From Spirometra erinaceieuropaei (Eukaryota > Platyhelminthes > Cestoda > Diphyllobothriidea > Diphyllobothriidae), in assembly GCA_902702965.1 (NCBI GenBank), contig CACRXP010000157.1, positions 405,589-469,588 of the forward strand: a stretch of 64,000 nucleotides of DNA, given 5' to 3'. The notes below the pieces were generated by a model. That model was not told the DNA's origin and did no database searches. It saw only the letters and a list, made by a program, of their open reading frames with translations. Positions 35,728-48,628 of this stretch are shown here, one piece after another. The translations under genes were made by a program, and so were the position numbers. Numbering within the stretch: position 1 is the first letter of the stretch; each line of letters begins with the position of its first letter.

Positions 35728-37436
35728 GTGACCGAAGCGGAATGTCTAGATGATAGATGGAGGTGGGAGGGAAGGATGTTACCAAAAAGTCTTCTTTATC
35801 GTAGCAAATGTACCCGTTTGAGATTAGACAGAATTGATAATCCCGTAAGATACAAATTAAAAGTTTGTCGCTCGGCTCTGAACTGGAGAATACTTAATTG
35901 GGCCTTTTATTACGTTAAACCAGACGAAAAGATTACTCGAAAAATCCGCCGTTTTGTTTTCATCGTCACGATATTTTTTCCTGCGAACTTTAAAATAGGT
36001 AAATTCTTCATCTTTAACAGCAGTGGAAGAAAGTAAATATAATCCATCACTTTAAGTCGTAAAGTACTTGCATACTAGACCTTTATATGGGGATCCCTTT
36101 CCGAAGTCTTTTTGGTCACTTGTGCAGTTTTATGCTTATGACTTCCATCGAACTTGTCCTCAGACCCAGAGCTTGTGAGTTATTTTTAGAGTTCCTCAAC
36201 AAAGGCTCATCGAGGCGGGGATACCTGCCTCGGATTAAATTATTAATTGCTTATGAATAAACATTTTGTACATACCACCAGACTTAAGTGGCCGTGCTTT
36301 TAACTCAAAAGTGAATATCTGTCAATTCACAGAGCTGGCAGACCTGGCCGTGAGAGTGCATAGTTTTACCACTTCAACGCAAATTCCAACTTCTGGAAGC
36401 TCCTCAGTGTATGTCTTACGGCAGTTTCCTATTTTCCCTTATCGGGACCATGACCAATGTTCTGTTTGTTGATATAGCGGTAAAAAGGGAAATATCTGAT
36501 ATCCTCCATAACTCGTTTGCATGTATGTGTACACACTCTTTTCTCCCTGAAATGAAAGTCAACTTTCCTGGTTCATGCGGATACTCCGCAACTCCAACTT
36601 CAGCTAATTGGCAGTGGTGTCTGTTGCATCTGCAAAGCTCAAATGCTCAGATTGAATCCAAGCCGGTTTTGTCCTAAATGAGTCTTTTTAGAGATCTGTC
36701 TGAAAGTAAGATTAAATGAAGGAAGAATGGTGCCGGTGCCAATATGAACTTCTCTAAACAACCTGAAGATTACGCGTGAAGTAAATAGTGAGACTGGTTG
36801 AGTTCAGGATAACTTGCCGTTTACGCGGAGAGCAGCTTTGTAGTATCGACCACAACGCCCTTGAGCAGAGACTTAGTACAAATGTAATGTCGAAAGTGGT
36901 AGAAAATTGGTCAGAAAAGAAATATATTCTGAGAAAGTGGAATTCCGAATGTACAAATATGAGCATCAAATGAACGATTTTGCCTTGTAATGGCGTGTGC
37001 CTTTGAGAACAAAAGGACAAATTGGGCAGAGGATACACGATGAAATTCAAAACAACCGCCTTGAAGGTGTATCCGGAGTAAATTTCCTCTAAGGAGGCAT
37101 GATTTTGCGGCACTCACCTGATGGATGTCGAGCGAATCTTCACAAACTTGTGCGTACACTCGTTAGTAAAAATGCTTTTGAATGAATTGCTATGCGATTG
37201 ACGGGAGCGAAGATGATGTTACTGAAATTTTGCTTTGGAAATCGCAGGCATAAGCGTTCCGTAAGACCACGTACCATTAACAACCGCAATCATGGGCTAG
37301 CCGTTTTCTTCGTGAATGCAAGATTTATCTTGCGCTAAGCTTTTGAGTTCCTGTTAGTGGCGGCAAAATAACCTTACTTTTGATATGTCGTCGGATTGTT
37401 AACAGACAGTTCTGATCGTTTGGAATGCTGCCGTGG
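35728..37436. other. Intergenic
   Basis: No recognised gene or repeat. Open frames on both strands overlap and lack domain content. Confidence 0.4.
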
Positions 37437-37672
37437 GTATTTAGTGGTTATCAAAACTATGCAAGAAGACAGATAATGTGCACTAAAAATCAACTAAAAA
37501 ACGTCGTGCTACTTAAGTTGTCGTTTTTTGCAGTGGGTGGCTTTTGCAAACGGCTATAAAGGAGCAAATTTAAAAGCCGATACCCTGGTCTGACTGAAAT
37601 ATCTTGGCATTATGCTTCACGATCACTACTTTACAGCCGTACTTACGTAATCATTTTAAATCAAGAACATGG
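37437..37672. mobile_element. Inverted-repeat MITE, right-arm fragment
   Basis: Blocks CTACTTAAGTTGTCGTTTTT (about 37509), AAAGCCGATACCCTGG (about 37573) and GACTGAAATATCTTGGCATT (about 37593) match the right half of the MITE family. The left arm is missing. A further short right-end piece lies at 38058-38118. Confidence 0.65.
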
Positions 37673-38057
37673 GGGCGGTAGGACGAAAGACCTCAACTAG
37701 CTGTCGATGGACTGTAAATTGTGTGCTGACGTGTGTACTTGCGAAAGCAAGTCAAGTTCTAATGACTGGCAGTCTTATCCAAGGGCAGAAAAGAAAGAAG
37801 ATCGATTTAGCATGAACTGAGGGCTCACTTGTTCGATGGTCATGACTGGGCGTCATGGAACATCCAGCTAGATATCGTATCTGTATATAATCATCATTTA
37901 AATCGAAAGTGTCGTTTTTTTCCATCGAACATCATCTGTGCTTTCCTGTGTTCCATCAGCTGCATTCGGTATGCTGCCCCACGCGTTAATCCCTCACCCT
38001 GACACGACTTACATTATACCCACTGCTAATTGGACTCCTTCACGCCACCATTGCCAA

Positions 38058-38118
38058 GAAAATATTTCAGAATTTTCGTTAACATTTCATGGTATAACAC
38101 GCCTATTCTAAGTGTATA
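38058..38118. mobile_element. MITE terminal fragment
   Basis: ATTTCAGAATTTTCGTTAAC followed by ATTTCATGGTATAAC matches the right terminal inverted repeat of the MITE family. It is separated from the 37.4-37.7 kb fragment by about 390 bp of other sequence, so the two may be one copy split by an insertion. Confidence 0.5.
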
Positions 38119-41100
38119 TTTATACGTTGCATTCTTTAAAGTCTGTTTGCTTATATATCGGTTTTGATCGCATTCGCACGTTGATCTAATTGTTCAACAT
38201 GAATGCCAGTGATGTGAGCCTTTAATGAATATGTCGTTCATCAAATCAAACATTTTTAATAAGACTTGCAAGGCAAATTATTAAGGTAAACACCTACATT
38301 CCTCATCCTCTTACATTATACCTATTTTTGGCCGATGCTAATATTTTTATGCACCTAACAACTTGTCGTTGGCTTGTCTGTTATGTGAACAGGTTCGCTA
38401 TTTCAAGTCAGTTTTCAATTTTAGTACACTAAAGAGACCACAGGGTGACGTTGTTAATGTTTTTGAATTACATAACTTCTTATCCGTTCGGCTTATTTTA
38501 TAAACCACAGTAATTGAAAGTAAACTGAGTAAACGGAGGGTAAATTGGTGTCGTCGGTTACGCCTAGGTTACTGCGGGAATGAATGCTTGTGCAAGGAAA
38601 TTACAAATGCAATGAATGAAGGTTCACCCACCGATGTTATTGCTGTGGTTTACAGCATAAACGCACACAAATCTACAGGCCAAATTTTTTGAGGCCGATA
38701 ATATTCCGTTTGTCTGGGAAGAACTGTTAACTGCGCCTTGTTTTATTTAATTAGGTCTAAATCAAACTTTTGCTTCACGGAAAATATTTTCATGCAAATT
38801 CACCACTTTAACTAATGCTATCTCCCAGAGGACTGCTTTTATGCCTAACATTTGTTCTACGATAGATTTCAGCATAGAAATTTGGTCGAATGTCAGGACA
38901 AGTTGACGTGCACCCCGGCGTCCAAATACCCTTTTAAAAGCATGCTGGAGAAAATTATTTTGTCGCATTAAAGACATGCCACGTAGCATGTCAATATAAT
39001 AAATATTTTGGACACTCTATGCCCTCGGTCGCCATCTCTGCGAGTTTCGCCACCTACACTGCGTAGACCGCACATCAGTGAATGGACTGCATGTTGCAAA
39101 TGCTTCTTTGCTACCCGTCTTTAGAGGGTCAACCGGTTTTCTCGATACAATTCCACACCATTGCCGCGTTGGTGCACGGTTTTGCGTTTCCTTCTGGGTA
39201 GTGTCATTTAATTCATGGATGACAGACGCAGACATCGACAGCATGGTGATTGTAGATTGTCTTGACTTTTTCCGTCGCCAAATTTATATCTCGGAATTTG
39301 AGCTTTCACGACTTAATCTGGTGAAAAACTATCTCCCTGTGGCCTAGAGGTTATAAGTGGTTGTCGAAACAACTGTTCTTGTCTACGTTTTCGCATTACG
39401 TGACGTCGCCTCTGGGCAACTGTTGGTGGGCGTTTAACGATGTTTCACGAACAGGGAAATTTTATCCCTGGAAGAGCAGTTTTATTCGTCCGACTTTTCG
39501 GGTCATAATTCGAATAAATCACCGGCTATATACACGGTCGATGTATTCACAGGGGTTGAAATGCATATAAGATGCAGTTGCTAGGCAACCACAAACGCAA
39601 TCCCAATTATCAGCTCTCGCTACCATTAACACCGCTCCTCAGTAATCTTCATTGTGTCAAAAGGTCGTAGTACCTAGTGGGACCTATCACTCAGAAGGTT
39701 TAATTCTATGGTAATCCATGTGAATGTGAACGATTGAACGCTACCAGGACGAATCTTATCAAGGTGGAAGCAAGGAGATCAAGTCACTCAGGGGTTACGT
39801 CAGTGTTTATGGCATGCCTCGGCTTAGAAAATATCCCGAACAATGTATCTTTTCCGGGTTTGGGAACTTATTTAAAAGAAAAGACACTGTAGCAAAAGCC
39901 CCCAACCAACCCCAGGCTCCGTTTGTTTATTGCACTCCACAGCAACCGGTAGGATGAAATGCCGTGGGAATATTTTAGTGGATTACCGATTTGTTCTGCT
40001 CTTTCGACGTTATGCTCTTCCTAATAGGATCGGTCGACTATTTAAAAAGTGACTCTTCTTAGAACGATACAGCCAGCCTAACAAGGCTACCGTAGCGTGA
40101 AATCTACATCTGTTTTAGTATATGAACTACAAACAGTCTCAGAATCAGGCCTGAATTGATGGGAAAATTTGGCACCCTCAAGAGTTGAACGCTCTCACGC
40201 TTTGTTATGATGTAATCTTAGACAGTCTATGTAAAACAGCCGCGTTAAGGCAGTTGTTATATTGTTTACACATTGACGCACTCACTGTTCACGCGGAGGA
40301 CAGCTTCTACCCTTTTCCGGACGTTGGATTGTCGGAAAACTGGGTCGGTATACTCAAGGCTGACGTCATTGCGCATCAGAATACAGCTTCCGGTCGGTCC
40401 TCAAATGAGTCAGTCAGCATGAGACGCTCCTTGTCTGCATTTTGATGGCCTGAAATGCCGAGATAGCATGACCTGCCAAAAAAAGATTTTACGCTGGCCT
40501 GAAGCTTTAGATTCTGCCTCAGAGATGTGCTGGGGTAAACGTGTGTGACCCTCAACCTGACAGTGGACGTCTGACAAATAGATTCGCGAGCTTGTCGACA
40601 GGTTCCCAAAATATCTAACAACCTTACTCACCGCTCTTTCTTGCTTTCATTCTGCGTTTTCTTGTCGTTTCCATCTGCTAGGTCTTAAATTATTGCCATG
40701 AACTCTCGGAGCTTGTCGTTATTTCGATTAAGTCAAATAATGCAATAACAATTCCCTCGTCATGCAAAAGTGTAATAAATATTAGCTCTAATAAAAACAT
40801 GATAAAACATTAGTTAAAATTAGCCTTGGAAGGGACAGTAGCTCGTTCAGTCAATGTCTGAATGCAAGTTGTCAGTCATATAAGGTTGCTTTAAAACGAA
40901 CAGTAACAGGATAATTGAAGTATGCCAGTTTAAAATGCAAAGAACAGGCTGTAGGCAAGGTGTTGTGGATTAAGCTCATGTTGTTCGGCATTCCAGATGA
41001 ATATAAATCATAGTCAGGGTATCCTGTCTGCGAGGCATATTAGTTTGGGTGTCACTTGTTTTCTCCTATTGCAATGCGTTGATTCATTAGGCCGGATGTA

Positions 41101-43552
41101 GACTTTGGGGTGCCTATAGAACCAGCCCTCGGATGCTTATGGTGGGTATAGGTCTAAAATTTGCTGTTAGACGTGGGTGACTGCGTGAATGCAGCTGACT
41201 GAATCTTCGTCACAGATAATTCATCTGTCTTTGTTTATCTTCCAAATAGGATGAAAATTCAATGAAAGGATGGGCATAAACACCCATAACTAATAACCCC
41301 TGCTATAAGATAATCAACATTCGTTCTCCTCTAGCTTATCTTTTTCGTGATTTTACAAACAGAGTACATTCAAACTGGACTCAGACAGAAAAAAACCAGT
41401 GCGATCCCAATTTTTAGACAAAAATAGGCCACCAACCGCAAGTATATCACCAAAATTTCAACTGGACTCCAATGCCGCGTCTCGCGGTAAACACCTGGGG
41501 CGTAATACACACAGCGTGACTAGAACCAGTAACCACGGAGGCCTCATGACAACTGGTTGCCCGATGCGTGGCGTTAAGTCTGTTTGCGTCGAAGCAAGTT
41601 TGCTAATGGCCACACGCTGCCGGAGGTCGTCTTTCGAAAGAACGCTTCCTTGGTTTATCAAACATAGACGTCTATGGAAAGCAACTCAGAGACTTGATCG
41701 GTGCACTGCTTGCGACCCAGTTTTGTTTGTAGGCAAACGTTTCGGCACAGGTCGCAAAAGATTTTTGATAATGCAGACAAAAATATACTAGTTGTTCTCT
41801 GAAGTCGTTGTCTGAGATGCTCCTGCGTGCATCCTCTGTAGAAAGTCCCTCCAACCGAACTGCCTCGTGGGCGCCGATTTACTTAAACCTAGGCTTGAGA
41901 TGTAACTGCCAGTAGACGTTTTATAAATCAAAGTTGCCCGTTCTCATCCATCTGCACCACCGTTTGTTGCCATAAAAATGTCTCCAGGGATTCTACGTAG
42001 GAGTTCTTAGACAAAATGACAGGGGTATGTTTCTCCCGGCAACCCAATGGGTAATCGATACTTCCAGTCAATCCACATATTCGTGCTCATGCGTTAGCCG
42101 TGGAACGTTTCACTGAACACTCGTTATCCGGCAGATCCGGGGAAAAGTTTCCACAACTTCACGCATGAACCTCTAAGCATTATATACCGAAAAGCGCAAC
42201 TGAAGCAAAGGGGCACCCACTAAGGTGTCTAACCCTTCGTTGATGCCTCATGCAGCGTCACAAATTTGTCTTTGGGATTTTAGTTAGCGATTGAGCCGGA
42301 AGGTAAATCAACTAGTATTTATACACAACTGAATCCTCTTTGGTAGAGCGTGGATATTGCGTGTTCATTCTGTTGAAGCTGATGCATTCCGGTGTAAGCA
42401 AGCCTAGAAACTGTGAAGCAGGATCTGGAGATGTTTTTTGTCAAAAATCCTACTCTAAGTTCCCATTCAGCTTTCTGAGAAGCTTTGCAAACTTACAATC
42501 TTCTCGTCCTTTTTTAAATTCCAAATCTTTCAATGCTTGTTAAGAGATGATTAACCCACGTATGGGTTACCTAGAATGATATTGTCCTTTTTGTAACACC
42601 CACTAATTAAAAGTTTAATTGTGTGCCCTTGTAGACATACATTTCCCCAGATTGAAACTTCTAACGTTAGTGAAAATAAATTGGTGCTGATGGGGTGACC
42701 CGGTGTGTTTATGCAATATTTGGTCACGGTTTGCCTCTTCGGGTTCAGCGCGTGAACATGCCCTTAGCCGCTCTCCATCACCACCCGGCTTCGGTTAACT
42801 TTTAGTTCACGGTCGTTTTCCACGCATTTACTGCAGTTTCTAAGGTTTTTTCTTTCCTCCTGTCGAAGAAGTCGTAAACCGAGAGTGACAAATCACCCTA
42901 CCCGTACGTCCACCGTCCCAGTTTCTAAGCCAGATTCATTTTGACCAATGAGCTACAGCCGTCGCCTGGGTACTGTAATAACGTCGATTCTCCGGCAGTG
43001 CCCTTAGCTTGCAACCGTTGAAGTCTTGCCTAGCACTGTGCAGCAAATTAGCAGCTGCGTCTGATGTTGGCAAGCATACATAAGAGGTGGCGTCAACTGT
43101 CATCATATGTGCCCCTCATGGAGCTCACAATACCTCAAATAGTTGTCTGAACTAAGTAGTTGGGACAATCAGGGCATTCATAGGTGCTCGGTTGCCTGAA
43201 AATAAATTGATCCAAGTCAAGTGCATGTTGAGATTTGATCGGGGTGCTGATATCAAAACCCCTGTCTGTCACATGCCCCGCTTAAATTTACATAGGTCTC
43301 GGCAAACAGCAATATGGTGGTCTGGAACATTCGATATAACCTGCGGCTTTTTACGATGTAATTCCACTATTTATAAACGCTTAAAACTGGCAAAAATTTT
43401 TCTCTCCTGTTTTAGCTACTTTACTGGTTCAAAGTTATTTATCATTGTCAATCGGAGGTTTAGGTGGTCTCGCCAGAGTCAACTAGCCGATCAGTGCGTA
43501 TTTGAAATCGCATTTGATGGACAAAAACTCTTCCTTCTAATGGAATAGAAAT
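38119..43552. other. Long region without recognised genes
   Basis: About 5.4 kb with no recognised domain, tRNA or repeat family. A 118-codon frame at 43192-43548 ends next to an AATAAA but has no domain or clear splice signals. Exons of an unrecognised gene cannot be excluded. Confidence 0.4.
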
Positions 43553-44466
43553 AAAAGTACTAGTAGATGTGCTAACTCATGAAATGTCAACCAAAATTTC
43601 GAAATGCGTTCTCGGTTCTAAAAGATAAATTACGTAGTGTTGTAAAAGTAATCATGATGCAGCATAAATCTTTAATGATCCAGTTACCTCAGGGTGTCGG
43701 CTTTCGAAAGAACTTATTTTCGGCTGCATGCAAGATCTATATTCTGCAAAAATGACTACTTATTCGGTAGAAAATCACGTCGTCTTCCAATTTCATACTC
43801 AAAAGAAGAGTACAATTAGGTTTTAAAAAAGTTTCTAATTGTGAGATTTTTTAATACCGTTAAATTGCCGTTCATGAAACGTCATGTATCTGCGTTTACG
43901 AATGTCGCTTGTAAAGATAACAATATTGCATGCATTTCTCTAGGGTGTTAAGAGGAGACCATATGAGGTTCATAAAATTAAGCAGTGGATTTGAGCAATA
44001 TTGTTAACTTTACAAGCCACATTCGTAAATGCAGATACATGACGTTTCATAAACGGCCACTTACCGGTATTAAAAAATCTCACAATTAGAAACTTTTTAA
44101 AACCTAATTATACTCTTCTTTTGAGTATAAAATTGTAGGACGACGTAATTTTCTACCGAATAAGTAAAAGAATGAATACGTTTATGCATGTTTTCCATGA
44201 AATATAATTGAATTTTCAAGGGCATCGAAAAACAATGAGAAAATTACATACTACTTAAGCAGTCATTTTATGCAGAGTATAGATCTTGCATGCAGCCGAA
44301 AATAAGTTCTTTCGAAAGCCGACACCCTGAGGTAACTGGATCATTATAGATTTATGCTACATTATGGTTACTTTTACAATGCTACTTAATTTATCTTTTC
44401 GAAACGAGAACGCATTTCGAAATGTTGGTTGACATTTCATGAGTTAGCACATCCTAGCATGCTTAT
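43553..44466. mobile_element. Long hairpin MITE with near-identical arms
   Basis: The two halves are reverse complements over hundreds of bases, centred near 43975. The left terminus GATGTGCTAACTCATGAAAT is mirrored at 44456. Arm identity is far higher than in other copies of this family, so it is the youngest or best conserved here. The left arm lacks about 95 bp present in the right arm. The breakpoint is near 43760, where CTTATTCGG in the left arm matches both edges of the missing segment, suggesting a microhomology deletion. CTAG lies just outside both ends. The element is non-coding and could form a strong hairpin in DNA or RNA. Confidence 0.85.
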
Positions 44467-45605
44467 GTGTCCTCTTGGTGAGCTTGCGCGGATATTAACG
44501 CCCAATGCTTATTCACTGTAATTTGAGTAACTCTGCTTTAGTATATAGGCAATGCCATGTTTCTTTTCGTTTTTTCCAACTTTATTTATAATTAAACCAG
44601 CCTCTTGTAATGAAGGAGTTGAAGCTATCGTTAAAAAAGTGCCTGCTGACTGCGAACACTGCAGTTGCTATTGCGCACAGTACTGGCGACATTTTATAGA
44701 TCTGAGTAAACACTGACGCCTGCGACTGCTTAATTTTTTTAAATTTCAAAGCCCTGCCGGAAACAGGATTTCGGACCTATTCGCATTTTCTGAATGGATA
44801 AATGCACCCTTCCATTTCTGTAAATCCAATAGGAAGTATTTAGTCGCTTTATCCCACGAATCAATCGAGGGGGACTGAGAATGCTTTTTGAAATGCTATG
44901 GGACCTAAAGAGTTTGCTCATTTGTGTGCTAATATATGAATATGTCAAAGATCAAGGGCTTAGTATGAAGTCATGTTGCTGGGCTGGAAACCATCTATGC
45001 GCGCTGGTGTAATCGTAGACGTTGTGGAACAAGTGGGACATATTTAAATGTACTACTCCTGGAGACTTCGTTTTACCGCAGCTGGCAGGGTAGAGTGTGG
45101 GGTGTAGACTTAAACTTCGCGGGAGCTGTAGCAAACATTCCATGCGATGATGATCGGTAAGATGGCTAGCGGACGCAAATGTGGGGTCTCCGTGTAGTAT
45201 GACACTGGTGTGGATGGAATCTGTCATCTTCCAATTCAGGAAGTATGGGGAATAGCCCATACTGCTTCTCTTGGAAGGCCTTTCTTAAAGAGACGCACAG
45301 GAACACTGCAAGAAGCGCGTACCATTCAAACATACTTGTAAACTGAAGGGTATTTGGGTATAAGAATAGTGCTTCTTGTGCAGTCGGTTGAAATGTGAGT
45401 ATTTGGAATGTTGTTTAGAGCCATTCTGGTTGCACAAGCTCCCAAATTTTGCCAGTCCTTAACTGAAATTTTTTGATCAAATAAATTAAGAAGGTTTGCA
45501 CGCGTCCTCCTTTGACATGTCCATGATTGTTAAATTGTTTAAAAGCAAGAGATCTGTTTGCGATCGTCTGCCCCCATCTCAAATGTTACTGTTGCGACAA
45601 AACAC
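44467..45605. other. Intergenic
   Basis: No recognised gene or repeat. Open frames are short and without domain content. Confidence 0.4.
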
Positions 45606-46150
45606 TACAGTAGTTGCACTACCTTATGAAATGCGAAATGAAATTCTGGAATGTTTTTATTTTGAAAGGGTAACTTAAGTATGGTTACAATATTCATTAT
45701 CGTAGGGCATAATTCCCAAATATTTCAGTCCCAATAGAATGTCGGCTTTTGAGAGTGCACTTCAATCCGGTCGGCTGCATGAACTACACTGCAATAAATG
45801 GCTGCACAAGTAGCCTAGATATTTTCCATTGATTTTAGTCACCCATATAAATCCAAATGTATTTTATAGGGAACATGCCCAAAATATGCCTTCGTGTGTG
45901 TATGTGATAGCAAATGACATCTTCCTTAAGTTATATTTTCTAATCATGAGCCCATTTAAGACCGTGAAACGCCCAATCTATAACTGTTGTTTATAGAGTG
46001 GACATGGCCCACATATAGTACAGAATTTTACAAGTCCCATGTGGTATTTCCAGAGGAAACGGCCTAATACGATGCAGGAGAGTTGCACCGGTAAGAAAAT
46101 CAAAAACAGGTCGAAACCCGAACAAATATTCCCAGGCAGGTTTTAAGCTG
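45606..46150. mobile_element. Inverted-repeat MITE, left half
   Basis: It begins at TACAGTAGTTGCACTACCTT, the most complete left terminus of the family with TA at 45606-45607. It continues through the left-arm blocks (GGTCGGCTGCATGAACTACA at about 45771, AACATGCCCAAAATATGCCT at about 45873) into the middle. The right arm is absent. Confidence 0.7.
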
Positions 46151-46403
46151 TTCTGATTCTTGCACGAGATAGACAGAATGTCCGTTATAATCAGTGTGCG
46201 AACTTGGATTATGATTCATCACTGTCTTCTATGTAGCTGGACGGGACCCTTATTGTTGCGCACCATCCGCGGGAGAAAGGGTGCAGTAATCTGTTATACA
46301 TAACATGAAGGCCTGAAGGCTAAGAAGAAAAACGGAGGTCAACCCGACAACCAAAAGGCTACACTTTTCAGGGAAAAACGAAAACCGGATGAAATGATTA
46401 AGA

Positions 46404-46840
46404 TGGTGCTGGTGTTGGTGGTGGTGGTGGTGGTAGTAGTAGTAGCAGGGCGGTGCCGTTGTGCCCTGAGGCCTGTGACGAACCCCGTCAGCAGCCGCAC
46501 AGCGGTCTGTAATATAGGCAAAACAGCATTGCCGACAATACAAAAGAGACTGGAGTGGCTATTTTGGCTCATTGGCCGTCGGCAGCCAGCCACACCCAAT
46601 CCTAAAGTGTGGGACACCTGGGGCCCGATCCCGTGACTTGTTGGTCAGAAATCTAGCACTCCAGATATTCCACATTGAGGGCTTGGGTATGACTGGCTGA
46701 CGACCTTAAATAAGCCAAAAAGGCCACTCCAGTCTCCCTTGTATTGTCGGTAATGCTGTTTTGCTCATGATGATGATGATGATGATGAGGAGGAGGAGGA
46801 GGAGGAGGAGGAGGAGGAGAAGGAGGAGGAGGAGGAGGCG
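46404..46840. mobile_element. Inverted SINE pair bracketed by trinucleotide microsatellites
   Basis: A (GGT)n/(AGT)n tract (46404-46446) leads into a minus-oriented SINE (about 46447-46665) with CAGCAGCCGCACAGCGG and GTGGCTATTTTGGCTCATTG. A plus-oriented SINE tail follows (about 46665-46765; GGCTTGGGTATGACTGGCTG at 46680). It runs into (ATG)n then (AGG)n (46767-46838). The two SINE pieces face each other and could fold back. Microsatellites sit at both outer ends. Confidence 0.75.
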
Positions 46841-47949
46841 AGAGGGTGGTTAGTGGTGTAATAGTTTCCTGATAGACAAAAGGTATCAATGGTCGACTGG
46901 CCTTCTATAAGTGATAAGTGAAAATCATAAACTATTAATTGTGCTTCGAGCTTGAAGGAGCTTTTACCTTTTCGTCTGGTTTGGAATTTGATTTCAGACA
47001 TCCTCATGACACTCCAACGATAAATCCTATCGATGTCTAGGCATTGCAAATAGGAAATGCTTTTGTGTTTGCACGGAAGAAAACCTTTCCTTGAAACGGC
47101 TGTCGAAACAGTACTCTTCCGTAGAAGGCGTCTGATGAAAATACCTCTTAAAATTTCTTTTGTGATTATTTGCACGGTGCGAAACTTAAGTTCCTTATTT
47201 GCTGGGAGGGCGAGATAGATTGTGGTCTTATTTCGGGCAGTCGACGTTTTTGGCGAGAATTCAAGCAGGCTAAACCAAGATGCGATAGGCTATTTATCAG
47301 CTTTTTAGACGGATTTCTGCTTATTAAGCAGTTGATCATCTTTAAACGTTCACGCGAAAGCCTGATCAAGAACTCCAAGAAGACCGTTAACGTCTCCGTA
47401 CATTTTAATGTGACCACTAATAACAGTATCACCAACGTACTTTACGCATGGACCGGACTAGGATGAGGCACGCTAATAGTGACTATTTCAGACCCCTTCA
47501 GCCCTGTCGGTAACTCTTTTTGATGATAGGTCGCTTGTCGCCATACAAGAGTCAGAATTCGCTCTAGATCTCGACATCCAAGGTCAAACGATAATGTCGG
47601 TTGTGTCCTGTAATCAGATTAGCCTTCCCTGTTCCACCTTCACGTGACTGGGCCTGGGAACAAAGAACCCTCAATAAGATTACTGGTGTGTCCCCTATGA
47701 CGATATTTAATCTGTAACTTAGGCGTGTTTCGCAGTGATGTCAATTAGGAGGGGGGGAACGTCCAAGTTTGAGATCACTTAGCTATCTTTATGATGATTT
47801 GGTTTTTTTAACCAAGAGAAGATTTCTAGAGAAATAGCGAGACAAAGGAACGCGTCAAAAAGCATGATCAAACTGAAGAAGGATGGAGGATCTGAAAAGG
47901 GAATGTTTTTAGTAGCCGCAGTCTTCTCATAGCATAAAAGCAAATGACT
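46841..47949. other. Intergenic
   Basis: No recognised gene or repeat family. Two opposed open frames of about 90-100 codons at 47.17-47.47 kb show no recognised domain. Confidence 0.4.
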
Positions 47950-48012
47950 AACGGTTAACGTTTAAGGTTGAGGTTACGGTATGGGTTAAGGATAGGATTG
48001 GGGTTAAGGTCG
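47950..48012 (+). repeat. Short telomere-like degenerate tract
   Basis: GGTTAACGTTTAAGGTTGAG and ATGGGTTAAGGATAGGATTG resemble the decayed TTAGGG block at 24.1-24.5 kb but over only about 60 bp and with few exact hexamers. It is suggestive only. Confidence 0.4.
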
Positions 48013-48075
48013 CCGTCCGCTTCCCCATTCCTGGCTTCCAGCTGTGATCTAGACGGTCTTTTTTCAAATATCGAG

Positions 48076-48125
<50 letters not shown>

Positions 48126-48163
48126 AGCAGCAGGAGCAGGAGCAGCATCATCATCATCATCAT
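48076..48163. repeat. Compound trinucleotide microsatellite
   Basis: (TCA)n at 48076-48113, (GCA/GGA)n at 48114-48147, then (TCA)n to 48163. It translates to serine/alanine or aspartate/alanine runs in different frames, but there is no surrounding coding evidence. Confidence 0.9.
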
Positions 48164-48425
48164 CGATGACCATTAAAATCTTAAAAATACACGGAAGTCC
48201 GCCTGGTCGCACAGGAGAATACGGACCACTCCCTGCAGCGCAAATGATCTCCCTCTAAATTCCAAGGAGCGCCTATTCCCGTTTACTAACGTTATCTCCG
48301 ACTCTAACACCCAATGTGTATCCCGTGGGATCTGGAGTAAGGCCACATGTGGCATTTGGGGTGTTCATCCACCCGTGTCCAAACGCCGATTTCTCTGTAC
48401 TCGTCCAAGTGCCCGTAGCAGCCGT

Positions 48426-48628
48426 TTAGGCAGCCCCCTCAAGAAGAGCATTTGGTTTGCCTTTAAGACGCTTCGGTACACGCCTTTCCTGTTGGGCGAT
48501 CTGTGGAGCCATTAATGCATATATCCTCTCTGCGAGCCTTTCAGATTGGGCGTAATGCATCTTATCTCCTTCGGCCGTTAGCGTCCGGAACATGCAGTAA
48601 ATGGACCGTGTGGACCACGGCACAGCTC
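48426..48628 (-). CDS. Candidate terminal exon, unknown protein
   Basis: On the minus strand an acceptor-like CTACCTCTCTATAG (ending at the complement of 48629) precedes an open frame that runs 67 codons to a TAA stop (48426-48428). The translation is strongly helical and charged, with HYAQSERLAERIYALMAPQI followed by a basic stretch, QERRVPKRLKGKP. That composition looks like a real C-terminus, perhaps of a nuclear or ribosome-associated protein, but no family was recognised. There is no start codon, so it would need upstream exons to the right. None was identified, and no poly(A) signal is obvious. Confidence 0.3.

Noticed and set aside
35728..36036. 102-codon basic frame downstream of the 35-kb candidate gene
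   Set aside because: It starts just after the AATAAA, has no domain, and has AT-driven composition.
41735..41760. GTTTCGGCAC resembling the 3' half of a hammerhead core on the minus strand
   Set aside because: No CTGATGA lies at the required distance and no stem II can form.
41399..41791. 130-codon frame
   Set aside because: Opposite strand is also open and no domain or splice pattern supports it; may be an unidentified repeat.
43192..43548. 118-codon frame ending next to AATAAA
   Set aside because: No domain, no clear acceptor and unremarkable composition; AATAAA is common by chance here.
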